A stretch of DNA of 64,000 bases from JAKIWV01 sp963773945 (GTDB lineage: Archaea; Thermoplasmatota; Thermoplasmata; Lutacidiplasmatales; UBA184): NCBI GenBank assembly GCA_963773945.1, contig CAVZDD010000004.1:186001-250000 (forward strand), given 5' to 3'. Below the pieces are notes generated by a model, which had not been told where the DNA came from, searched no databases, and saw only the letters and a program-made list of their open reading frames with translations. A program made the position numbers and the translations under genes. This document shows, piece by piece, positions 1 through 7,406 of this stretch (its first letter is position 1; each line of letters opens with the position of its first letter).

Positions 1-1
1 C

Positions 2-916
2 AAGGAGTCCAAGTGGACCCTCGCGCGTTTCGGCATGCTGTTCACACCCCTGACGGGAATCTGGTTCCTCATCGCCTACTTTGTGCCCTCTCCGGTTGGG
101 GTGTTCATCAGCGCGATCCCGGTCCTCGGATTGGCGTTGGCCGGCTCGTGCTTCCTGTTGGCGTTCGGGCTTCTCCGAACCGACAAGAAATGGACTTCGG
201 CGTTCCGCGGTGCCCTGGCGGGTGGCATCATCCTGGGACTCGTGGTGTCGGCCAGCTTCGGCATCGGAGGTCTCCTCGCCGGCTATCCCACGCTGACGGG
301 AGTGACGAGCCCCCAGCCGGACAACTTCCACTTTGCGGGGAACCCCCTGTGGACCGATGATCACTCTTCCTCCGGGAAACCGGTCTACTTCTTCTTCGGA
401 TCGGCCGCCTGCCCGTATTGTTCGGCGTCGAGTTGGGCGGAGGTGGTCGCGCTCGAACGTTTCGGTACGCTCACCGGGACCGTCTTCGACTACTCCAATC
501 CGAACGACGTCTATCCGAACACACCCGAGGAGGTCTTGGCGAGCGCCCAGCTGACGAGCAATTACATCGCACTCCAGGTCGCGGAGACGACCTACACCGG
601 CCAGATCATCTTGCCGGGATTCGCCAACGAGTACCAGAACGCCTACTTCGTGGCCTACGACTCGGGCGGGTCGATTCCGTTCATCGTGATCGGAGGACAG
701 TACTTCACCGTCGGGACCCTCGTGAACCCGGCCGACCTCGCGGGGATGAGCACCGCCACGGTCGCGTCGGCGATTGCAACCCAGAGCGGCCCGGCGTGGA
801 ACGCCATCTCCCCGGCGGCCGACTGGCTCACGGCGTACATGCTGAAGGTGGACGGCGGCCAGCCGGCGTCCCTCCTGGCCGGGAATGTGTTGAGCGACTA
901 CGGCCAGATCAGCTAA
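2..916 (+). CDS. DUF929-like membrane-anchored thioredoxin-fold protein (5' end outside window)
   Basis: The frame is open to the left edge, so the true start is probably outside; the first internal ATG is at 35. The N-terminal third holds about three hydrophobic segments, followed by an extracytoplasmic domain with a CPYC motif (bases 410-421) just after a hydrophobic beta-strand (VYFFFGSAAC), the arrangement of a thioredoxin-type active site. The overall pattern matches the archaeal DUF929 family, which I recognise from its sequence style but cannot confirm by search. The stop lies 9 nt before a VKOR gene on the same strand. Inference: a DsbA-like thiol oxidase or isomerase outside the membrane, reoxidised by the neighbouring VKOR. 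Confidence 0.75.
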   Translation, partial: KESKWTLARFGMLFTPLTGIWFLIAYFVPSPVGVFISAIPVLGLALAGSCFLLAFGLLRTDKKWTSAFRGALAGGIILGLVVSASFGIGGLLAGYPTLTGVTSPQPDNFHFAGNPLWTDDHSSSGKPVYFFFGSAACPYCSASSWAEVVALERFGTLTGTVFDYSNPNDVYPNTPEEVLASAQLTSNYIALQVAETTYTGQIILPGFANEYQNAYFVAYDSGGSIPFIVIGGQYFTVGTLVNPADLAGMSTATVASAIATQSGPAWNAISPAADWLTAYMLKVDGGQPASLLAGNVLSDYGQIS

Positions 917-925
917 CCGTGGCCC

Positions 926-1399
926 ATGCGGTCGGAGACTCTCCACGCGATCCTTCCGCTGGCGATCGTCGCCGGCCTCGCGCTCTCCTTGTTCGCCGCG
1001 GCCGAGTCCCTCGACCCGGCGCTCCAGGGCGTCTGCTCGGTCAACGCGTTCTTCTCCTGCCACAAGGTGGACGCGAGCGCCTACACCACGACGCTCGGCA
1101 TTCCGGACTATCTGTGGGGGGTCGGCGGGTTTGCCGCCCTCTTCGTCCTGGACGTACAGGTCTACCGGCTCGGCCGGGGGCGCTGGCTGGACGCGCTGAC
1201 GGTACTGTCCGGCATCGGCGTACTGCTCTCGGTCTATTTCGGCTACTTGGAGCTCGTGAAGATCGACGCCCTGTGCCTCGTCTGTTTCGGGTCCTATCTG
1301 GCGAACGTGGCGACGTTCCTCACGGCCGCCCTGCTGCGTCGACCGGCCAGTGGCTCCGGTCGTTCGGCCGGTGCGGCCGCGTCCGCCGACAACGCCTAG
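926..1399 (+). CDS. vitamin K epoxide reductase (VKOR) family protein
   Basis: 157 aa, about four membrane segments. It has the two cysteine pairs expected of VKOR: the loop pair CSVNAFFSC near the N-terminus and the CxxC redox centre in ALCLVCFGSY near the C-terminus. In prokaryotes VKOR proteins replace DsbB, passing electrons from a thioredoxin-fold oxidase to quinone. ATG at 926 follows the upstream thioredoxin-fold gene by 9 nt, so the two are probably co-transcribed and form one disulfide-forming pathway. It lacks a fused thioredoxin domain, which fits with the separate partner next door. Confidence 0.88.
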   Translation: MRSETLHAILPLAIVAGLALSLFAAAESLDPALQGVCSVNAFFSCHKVDASAYTTTLGIPDYLWGVGGFAALFVLDVQVYRLGRGRWLDALTVLSGIGVLLSVYFGYLELVKIDALCLVCFGSYLANVATFLTAALLRRPASGSGRSAGAAASADNA

Positions 1400-1410
1400 G
1401 CGTCCAGCCT

Positions 1411-2142
1411 TCAGTGCGCCGCGCGGTGGAACGCGTTGGGGGATTCCTTCTTCCGACGGGTGTCCTCGTCGTGAACCCACCGATTCGCGTGGACGATCCC
1501 GGACAGCTTCTTCGCGAACTGGTCCAGGTGGTCTCCGCGGATGCCGACGACCATCCGGTCGTTGCCCATCTCGGTATAGAGTCGAGACCCCGTGCAGCCG
1601 AGCGAGACCGCCACGCGAGCTCCGTTGTTCATGATCGGCATGATCGCACACATCGGTCGTCCATTCATTGGGACCGGCTGGGCATCGGCGCCCGCGCCGG
1701 CCGTCTCGAGAGCCAGCATCGCGGAATCCGGTCGGGCGAACAGCAACACGCTGGTCGGCGCCATCGGTAATGACCCCAAGGGTCCGTAAGCGACGTACTT
1801 CGGCGCCTTGGCGTTGTGAGGGACATGCGCCTCTTCGCCGGGGTTGAGGTAGCCTTCCTTCTGCATCGTGCCGATCGTCCCCATGAGGCGCGCTCCGAAG
1901 GTGGCCTCGGGGGGGATCCCGAGAACGAACGCCCCGATCTCGCAGTCCTCGTGCTTGGGGAGGCCCGCGTAGAACGTCTTCTCGGTGCCTAGGGCGAAGA
2001 AGGTGCATACGGAAGGGACGCCGCCCGGATGTTCGGGCACGCCGACCGGCGGCGAATCGAGATAGGATACCTGCACGGGCGGCCGGTCGAGGTTCAGGTC
2101 CTTCGTCAATTGCGCCGCGATGGCCTTCAGATGCTCGCTCAT
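1411..2142 (-). CDS. DUF169 family protein
   Basis: 243 aa if started at ATG 2142. The protein has the DUF169 pattern: an N-terminal PPVQVSYLD strand, a central CTFF segment and conserved cysteines around residues 50, 70 and 195 (LGCTG). The family is widespread in methanogens and other anaerobes, its function unsettled. An in-frame ATG at 2172 is rejected because it lies inside the TATA-like box at 2171-2179; the box is 25-30 nt from 2142, giving a nearly leaderless mRNA. The gene converges with the VKOR gene (11 nt apart), so it is not part of that operon. Confidence 0.75.
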   Translation of the reverse strand: MSEHLKAIAAQLTKDLNLDRPPVQVSYLDSPPVGVPEHPGGVPSVCTFFALGTEKTFYAGLPKHEDCEIGAFVLGIPPEATFGARLMGTIGTMQKEGYLNPGEEAHVPHNAKAPKYVAYGPLGSLPMAPTSVLLFARPDSAMLALETAGAGADAQPVPMNGRPMCAIMPIMNNGARVAVSLGCTGSRLYTEMGNDRMVVGIRGDHLDQFAKKLSGIVHANRWVHDEDTRRKKESPNAFHRAAH

Positions 2143-2170
2143 GGCCGTTGGAGGACCGCAGGAATGTCCC

Positions 2171-2179
2171 ATTTATAGT
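2171..2179 (-). promoter_or_regulatory. TATA box for the DUF169 gene
   Basis: On the minus strand the bases read ACTATAAAT. The box is centred about 33 nt upstream of ATG 2142, so transcription should begin only a few bases before the start codon. Confidence 0.55.
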
Positions 2180-2270
2180 AACCCGGTCCCCCCAAATCTC
2201 CGCCCGGATGGGGGGTTTCGGCTCGCCTTCCACCGGCGAGGAAGTGCGGGGTTTTCGCACGCGTCGCGCG

Positions 2271-2278
2271 TTATATAC
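2271..2278 (+). promoter_or_regulatory. TATA box for the atpK-E-C block
   Basis: TTATATAC lies in otherwise GC-rich sequence, centred 36 nt before the atpK ATG at 2310. This spacing predicts a start site around 2300 and a leader of about 10 nt for the + strand half of the ATP synthase genes. Confidence 0.6.
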
Positions 2279-2309
2279 TGCACCCAACTCGCCGGCCCGG
2301 TATCGGGTT

Positions 2310-2540
2310 ATGGTCGCAGGTCCGGAATCGGGAGAGTTCGCACTCGCCGCGGGCATTGCCATCGCCGGGGGACTCATCGGGACGGGCATGGCCCAGTCCG
2401 GAATCGGCGCTGCCGGTATGGGGATCATCGCCGAGAAGCCCGAGAAATTCGGTCAGGTGATCTTCTTCTTCGTGATTCCGGAGACGCTCTGGATCATCGG
2501 ATTGGCACTCGGAATCCTGCTGCTCCTGAACATCCTCTAG
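2310..2540 (+). CDS. atpK: A-type ATP synthase subunit K (proteolipid c ring)
   Basis: 76 aa with two membrane helices and a glycine-rich first helix (AAGIAIAGGLIGTGMAQ), the classic proteolipid hairpin. The ion-carrying carboxylate is Glu58 in helix two (FFVIPETLW). It is a single-hairpin c subunit, not the duplicated form seen in some methanogens. ATG 2310 is chosen because the upstream in-frame stretch is uncharacteristic and the TATA box at 2271 would place the transcript start just before it. First gene of a K-E-C block; 15 nt to atpE. Confidence 0.92.
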   Translation: MVAGPESGEFALAAGIAIAGGLIGTGMAQSGIGAAGMGIIAEKPEKFGQVIFFFVIPETLWIIGLALGILLLLNIL

Positions 2541-2555
2541 GGGCTTGGCCCGTCG

Positions 2556-3110
2556 ATGAGCCTCGAGCGCCTCGTCGCGGAGATAGAGAGCCGCGCGCAG
2601 CAGCAGATCGCCAGCGAACAAGCCCGGTTCGAGAAGGAACAGGCCGAGATCCTGGCCGACCGGACGCGCCGGATCGCGGTGATCCGCTCGGAAACGCTCC
2701 GTCGGGCTACCCAGGACGCTTCCCGGGAGCGAACCCGACGCATCGCCGGCGCTCGTCTCGCGGCGAAGAAACTGGGGTACGAGTATCAGGAAGCCCGGAC
2801 GAAGGAGCTCCTCGAGACCGTCAAGACCCAGCTGGCGGCGTATGCGGGAAGCCCCGAGTATCCCAAACTCATGAAACGGATGTATGCGGCCGCCACGAGC
2901 CGCTTGGGGAAGGACGTTAAGATTCGCGGCCGGGCGGAGGATGCCAAGCTCCTTCGGTCGATCGCCGGCAACGGTTTCGAGGAGACGGCTGTGTCCGTGA
3001 CCGGGGGCTTCGTGGCCGAGACCTCGGACGGTACTCGCCGCTTGAACCTCACCTTTGACGAACTCCTCCGTCTGCGCGAGGACGAACTCCGATCGCTCCT
3101 CCCCACGTAA
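2556..3110 (+). CDS. atpE: A-type ATP synthase subunit E (peripheral stalk)
   Basis: 184 aa. The first 100 residues form a long charged helix rich in Glu, Arg, Gln and Ala, which pairs with subunit H in the peripheral stalk; the C-terminal part (TGGFVAETSDG, then LTFDELLRLRED) is the globular head that contacts the A3B3 hexamer. Length and order match archaeal AtpE. It lies 15 nt after atpK and is followed directly by atpC, so it is within the same transcript. Confidence 0.9.
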   Translation: MSLERLVAEIESRAQQQIASEQARFEKEQAEILADRTRRIAVIRSETLRRATQDASRERTRRIAGARLAAKKLGYEYQEARTKELLETVKTQLAAYAGSPEYPKLMKRMYAAATSRLGKDVKIRGRAEDAKLLRSIAGNGFEETAVSVTGGFVAETSDGTRRLNLTFDELLRLREDELRSLLPT

Positions 3111-3125
3111 CGGAGAGTGCGCGGG

Positions 3126-4205
3126 ATGTCGAGCTCTCCCTACGCGAGCCCTTTAGGCCGGATCAAGGCACAACTGCCGTCGTTCCTCCCCAAGGAGTCC
3201 TACAACACGCTCGCGAACGCGCCCGATGTGGGCGAGATCGCGAAGCTGCTCGAACCCACGCCGTATGGCCCGTACCTTGGCCAGGCGGCGGCCACGTACC
3301 GGGGCGCCGACCTGATCGAGGTGGCCGTTAACCGCTACTTCGTTCAGCGGAACCGGATGGGGCTGGAGGTTGCCCCGTTCGCCGGCCGCGCGATCGTCCA
3401 GGCCTACCTGCGCCGGTGGGACATCCAGAACGTTGGGGCCATATTGGCGGCCAAGGTCCAGGGGCGGGTGCTCTCCGAGGAGGAGACCTTCCTCGTCTCG
3501 CCGCGGGAAATTCCCGCGGGGCTCCTCGCGGGCCCGATGGTCCTCGACGACTTCCGCCTGCTAATGCAGACGCCGACCGTCGAGGCGGTCGTTCAGGGGC
3601 TGGTCAAGTTCGGCTACGGGGCGGTGCTTCTGCCGCTCGTGGAAAACCTCCAGCGAACGAAGGACATCTTTCCGATGCTCGCCGCCCTCGACCGGAATTA
3701 CTATTCCCAGCTCCTGGAGGCCACGAAGTTCTTCCAGGGAGACGAGTGGACCGTCCGACGGTTCATCCAGACCGAGATCGACGTGCGCAATCTCCTGCTG
3801 CTGCTCAAGGGCCGGGACGCGGACTTCAACCCGGAGGTCGTGTTCGCCCGGTTCCTGGAGGGCGGGGAGTTCGGCCGCGCCGCCGCGCAGGACCTCTACG
3901 CCACCGCGCGCGACCTCGCGGCCCTCGTTCAGGCGCTCGACAGTCGGGCACCCCGGCTCGCCGATGGGATGGAAAGGTACCGCGCCGACCGAAGTCTCGT
4001 CGGGTTTGAAGCCGCCTTGACGCGCCAGCGGGCCATCGACCAATTGAAGCAGCTGCGGTCGTATCCGCTCTCCCTGGCGGTAATCTTCGCCTTCCTGTTG
4101 CTGGCCGAGCTCGAGCGGAACGACCTCCAACGGATCGTCTTCGCGAAGGCCTATGGGGTGCCCCGGGACCAGGTCGAGCCGCTGCTGATCTCGCCGTCGC
4201 TGTGA
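3126..4205 (+). CDS. atpC: A-type ATP synthase subunit C (central stalk socket)
   Basis: 359 aa, mostly helical, typical in length for the V/A-type C (d) subunit that couples the central shaft to the c ring. ATG 3126 has a GGAG motif at 3112-3115; a GTG at 3117 would also be in frame but leaves no room for that motif. Recognisable helices include YNTLANAPDVGEIAKLLEP near the N-terminus and RNYYSQLLEATKFF in the middle. Its stop is only 19 nt from the stop of the convergent atpI. Confidence 0.9.
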   Translation: MSSSPYASPLGRIKAQLPSFLPKESYNTLANAPDVGEIAKLLEPTPYGPYLGQAAATYRGADLIEVAVNRYFVQRNRMGLEVAPFAGRAIVQAYLRRWDIQNVGAILAAKVQGRVLSEEETFLVSPREIPAGLLAGPMVLDDFRLLMQTPTVEAVVQGLVKFGYGAVLLPLVENLQRTKDIFPMLAALDRNYYSQLLEATKFFQGDEWTVRRFIQTEIDVRNLLLLLKGRDADFNPEVVFARFLEGGEFGRAAAQDLYATARDLAALVQALDSRAPRLADGMERYRADRSLVGFEAALTRQRAIDQLKQLRSYPLSLAVIFAFLLLAELERNDLQRIVFAKAYGVPRDQVEPLLISPSL

Positions 4206-4224
4206 TCGCGTACCGGTCGCCGGC

Positions 4225-6231
4225 CTACCGCGACGCTGGCGGAACCACCACGGAGGTGGCGGAGCCGAGAGCGACTGGCAAGGTATGGACCCGCCGGCTA
4301 CCGAACGGACGGAACTGCCTGCCGTTCCCCGAGTAGAACTTCGAGAAGTGCTCGACGAAGATCAACCGGGCTCCTTGGATGCCGGGCTCGAAGACGGCGA
4401 GCACGACGTTGAAGATCTGGCCCCCGACGAGGATCACCCCGGCAAAGACCGCACCGAGGATCACGCTGCCGGCGAGGCCGGAATGGTACAACCCGTGGGC
4501 GATCGAATTGACCAGGATCGCGACGACGACCGACGAGATGAGAATGCCCACGAGTCGGAGGTAGGAGAGGATGTGGCTCAGGATCTCCGTCAGGGCGAGC
4601 AGGCCCTGACCCCCCTCGGCGTAGAGGATGAGGGCGACGCCCAGGGCGAGCAGAACGATCTCCACGTCGCTGGCGGGGGTCGCAAGGGTCAGCGGACCCA
4701 GGAGCCGTTTGAAGGTCTGGCTGACCAGCTGCAGACCAAGGAAGGTCAGGCCGAAGGCGATGGCAATCCCGGACAGCCGAGCGATCATCTCCTTCCGGTG
4801 GTGGTGATAGTAGGCCTTCAGGGCGCCGAGGGCAAACCCGAGGACGACCATCCCGAGGCCGATGAATCCGGCCACGAGGAACAGGTCGCCGATGTTGCTC
4901 CGGACATCCCAGTGTGGCCCGGGCAGCGATACCGTAGGCCCGAAGAACTCGTTCGAGAACCACCCGAACAAGATCGCGAGGAGGCACGCTGGGATCAGCG
5001 TCCAGGCGAGCGATTGCATCGCCGAGGGCGGCATGATCCGCTTCAAGAAATTCTTGAGGACGGCGGGTACTCGCTGGCGCCCCGGGAACCCGACGACCAT
5101 CCAGATCGAGAAGCCGAGGATCACGAGGCCGTAGCCGATATCGGAGAGCATGAAGCCGAAGAAGAGCGGGAACGCGAGGGCGAAGATCCAGGTCGGGTCC
5201 CACTCGGTCGATTGCGGCAGCGAGTAGAACCGGATGAAGAACTCGTACCGCCGGACCCACCCCGGGTTGTCCATCAGCGTCGGGGGCTCCTCCGTGGTCG
5301 GCACCGGGTAGAAGGCCGTCCGCTCTTGGGTCGCGGCCCCGAGCGCGGCCTCGAGCTTCGGGAGCGAGCGGAGGGGGACCCATCCCTCGAGGGCGAAGAC
5401 CGTCTCTCCGGCGCCGATCCGACCATAGACCTCGAGCTTGCGGGCCTCGATCGTGAGCGCCTCCTCGATTGACGCGACCGGCGCGTACCATTGCTTCGCG
5501 AGGTCGACGAGTTGGCCCCGGATCTCCGCGAGTCGGGCGTCCAGCGCCACTCGCCGCTGTTCGAGCTCCGGTCTCCGCTCCGCGATCGTGCCGTTCAGCG
5601 GGGGCGCCGAGGTAAGGACCACGCCCCGTTGCTGGGCCAGACGGCTGACCGCCTCGACCTGGTCCGAGTTCACGGCGAGGACGAATCGGACGGTCACCGG
5701 GCCCGGCGACTCGAGGAAGACCACGTCGGCCATCGTCGAGATTTGGGTCCGAAGCGGCGCGTAGTTCTCGGTCCTCGCCTCGCCGAAGAATCCTAGGAGG
5801 TGTTCCAGGTGAAGGTAGTCGAGCGGCCCGGTGTAGAACGAAAACCGACCCAGCAGGTCCAGCACGTCGACGACGGACTTGCGCTCCGTCTGAAGCCGCT
5901 CTTCCTCCCGCTTCAACGCGGTGACGCTACCCTCGATCGGAATCGCCCGGGCCGCTGCGAGCAGGCCGTCGAGGGTCGGGAACGCCTGGGGGGCCGCCGG
6001 GGCCGTCGGCGGAAGGGCGCTCTTGATGCCGCGGATCCGGAGGAGCTGGTCGGCCACCTGTCGCTGAAGTTCCGGCGTCGCCTCGGCGGGGAATATCGCG
6101 AGGGTCTCCTTGCGCAGCGGCTCGACCTGGATGACGCCTTGGTCGTGGAGGACCGAGAGGATCGTTTCGCGGTCGGTCTTGAGGCCGATCACGCCGACCT
6201 TCGCCATCCGGACCGGTCGCAGGAATCCCAT
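4225..6231 (-). CDS. atpI: A-type ATP synthase subunit I (membrane stator a subunit)
   Basis: 668 aa. The N-terminal half is the soluble arm (KVGVIGLKTDRETILSVLHD at the start), and the C-terminal half, from about residue 345, carries seven or eight membrane helices, including the stretch GGQGLLALTEILSHILSYLR with the conserved Arg that works against the c-ring glutamate. It is the last gene of the minus-strand block F-A-B-D-x-H-I and ends 19 nt from atpC. Length is normal for the family (600-700 aa). Confidence 0.93.
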   Translation of the reverse strand: MGFLRPVRMAKVGVIGLKTDRETILSVLHDQGVIQVEPLRKETLAIFPAEATPELQRQVADQLLRIRGIKSALPPTAPAAPQAFPTLDGLLAAARAIPIEGSVTALKREEERLQTERKSVVDVLDLLGRFSFYTGPLDYLHLEHLLGFFGEARTENYAPLRTQISTMADVVFLESPGPVTVRFVLAVNSDQVEAVSRLAQQRGVVLTSAPPLNGTIAERRPELEQRRVALDARLAEIRGQLVDLAKQWYAPVASIEEALTIEARKLEVYGRIGAGETVFALEGWVPLRSLPKLEAALGAATQERTAFYPVPTTEEPPTLMDNPGWVRRYEFFIRFYSLPQSTEWDPTWIFALAFPLFFGFMLSDIGYGLVILGFSIWMVVGFPGRQRVPAVLKNFLKRIMPPSAMQSLAWTLIPACLLAILFGWFSNEFFGPTVSLPGPHWDVRSNIGDLFLVAGFIGLGMVVLGFALGALKAYYHHHRKEMIARLSGIAIAFGLTFLGLQLVSQTFKRLLGPLTLATPASDVEIVLLALGVALILYAEGGQGLLALTEILSHILSYLRLVGILISSVVVAILVNSIAHGLYHSGLAGSVILGAVFAGVILVGGQIFNVVLAVFEPGIQGARLIFVEHFSKFYSGNGRQFRPFGSRRVHTLPVALGSATSVVVPPASR

Positions 6232-6260
6232 GGTCTCTCTCTCCCGAAGTGGAATGCCGT

Positions 6261-6617
6261 TCAGCGGAACTCATCGAACAGGGCGTCCAGAATCGCGTCC
6301 CACGACTGCGTGAGGTCCCCCGAGCTCGTCTTGGCGCGCGCCCCGAGCGCCACCTTCGCCTCGGCGATGATGCGGGCGGCCTCCGCGTCCGCCTCGGTGC
6401 GGGCGCGTTCGAGCGCCGCGGCCGCTTCCTGGTCGGCCTCCGTACGGGCGGCCTGGACCTTCGCCTCGCTCTCGTCGCGCAGCTGGGAAAGTGTCCGGTC
6501 GATCTTGCCACGGACCATCTGCAGCTGCGCGTCTCCGTCGGTCTCGACCTGCTTCAATCGTTCCAACGACGCCAGACTTTCCGGGCTCCCAGTCACGTTC
6601 CCTTGAAGGGCGACCAT
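6261..6617 (-). CDS. ahaH: A-type ATP synthase subunit H (peripheral stalk coiled coil)
   Basis: 118 aa, an almost continuous Ala/Glu/Arg-rich coiled coil with repeats such as AARTEADQEAAAALERARTE. This composition and the place immediately upstream of atpI identify the AhaH stalk subunit, the partner of subunit E. It starts 4 nt after the stop of a tiny membrane peptide gene and ends 29 nt before atpI. Confidence 0.85.
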   Translation of the reverse strand: MVALQGNVTGSPESLASLERLKQVETDGDAQLQMVRGKIDRTLSQLRDESEAKVQAARTEADQEAAAALERARTEADAEAARIIAEAKVALGARAKTSSGDLTQSWDAILDALFDEFR

Positions 6618-6621
6618 CGAT

Positions 6622-6720
6622 TTAGATCACTCCTGAGACTTTGAGCGCTACGAGCACCACGACGATGACGAGGGCCCGGACGGTGGTCAAGCCCATGCGC
6701 GCCCAGGCGAACAGGACCAC
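6622..6720 (-). CDS. 32-aa single-helix membrane peptide inside the ATP synthase operon
   Basis: A small frame starts with GTG at 6720, one nucleotide after the atpD stop codon, and ends with TAA at 6622-6624, four nucleotides before the ahaH ATG. It encodes a short basic/aromatic N-terminus (VVLFAWARMGLTTVR) followed by an uninterrupted hydrophobic run (ALVIVVVLVALKVSGVI), long enough for one membrane span. It fills the atpD-ahaH gap without leaving spare bases, which is how real genes in this operon are packed. No known ATP synthase subunit of this form is familiar to me. It may be a rotor- or stator-associated accessory peptide; an internal ATG at 6696 is an alternative start. Chance occurrence cannot be excluded at this length. 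Confidence 0.5.
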   Translation of the reverse strand: MVLFAWARMGLTTVRALVIVVVLVALKVSGVI

Positions 6721-6721
6721 T

Positions 6722-7378
6722 TTACGCGGCAACGGGCGCTCCCAGGGCCGCTTCGGCCTCGCGTTCAATCTTGCGTTTCACGGACTTGAGCATGCTGAAG
6801 GCGTCGCGTTCCATCTCGTCGAATCGGAACTTGATGTAGCGCACCGTGTTCTCGAGCCGGGGTACGAGGACGTTCTCGATGGCGTTGGCCCGGCGCTTCG
6901 TCCGCTCGATCTCCTTGAGGAGCCGGCGCATCGCATTCTCCTTCTCGGCGATATTGAGCACGACCTGGTAGATCCCCTGGAAGTGGCGGATCGACTCGTC
7001 GATCGAAGTCGGAAGGTCGAGCAGTTGCGGCGCCTCGACCGGCACGTACGCGGTTCCGTCCACGCGAGGGGTCTTCACGCCCATCACATTCTTCGTCGCG
7101 ACCTTGATCGGGTGGATCTGCGGAAGAAGGGTCGACACGTTCTCGAGACGAACCGGCCCCTCCAGCATCTCGGCCATCCGGATCGACCCGTACCCTCGGG
7201 CCACCTTCCGTTGCAGGTCCCCCCGCAACTCCCGCGCCTGCCGAGAGATGGCGAAGAATTCCTGGATCAGCGCAGTACGCTTGAGCTTGAGCAGCCGGAG
7301 CCCTCGTTTCGCCACCTGGATCCGGCGCCGAGTCCGGAGCAACTCGAGGCGGGTCGGGCGCACGTTCTCGATTGCCAT
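6722..7378 (-). CDS. atpD: A-type ATP synthase subunit D (central shaft)
   Basis: 218 aa. The N-terminal helix (VRPTRLELLRTRRRIQVAKR) and the C-terminal helix (RRANAIENVLVPRLENTVRY) form the antiparallel coiled coil that rotates inside the A3B3 hexamer. Both segments match the family closely. It lies 28 nt downstream of atpB in the minus-strand block, and its stop is one base from the start of the 32-aa membrane peptide. Confidence 0.93.
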   Translation of the reverse strand: MAIENVRPTRLELLRTRRRIQVAKRGLRLLKLKRTALIQEFFAISRQARELRGDLQRKVARGYGSIRMAEMLEGPVRLENVSTLLPQIHPIKVATKNVMGVKTPRVDGTAYVPVEAPQLLDLPTSIDESIRHFQGIYQVVLNIAEKENAMRRLLKEIERTKRRANAIENVLVPRLENTVRYIKFRFDEMERDAFSMLKSVKRKIEREAEAALGAPVAA

Positions 7379-7406
7379 CTGCTTCCCTCGATCCGGTCCG
7401 TGGGGA

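Noticed and set aside
2143..2172. Upstream ATG 2172 as DUF169 start
   Set aside because: It lies within the TATA-like box and would add ten non-conserved residues.
4285..5472. Long frame antisense to atpI
   Set aside because: Highly acidic, repetitive translation typical of reverse-strand shadow in GC-rich DNA; atpI is unambiguous.
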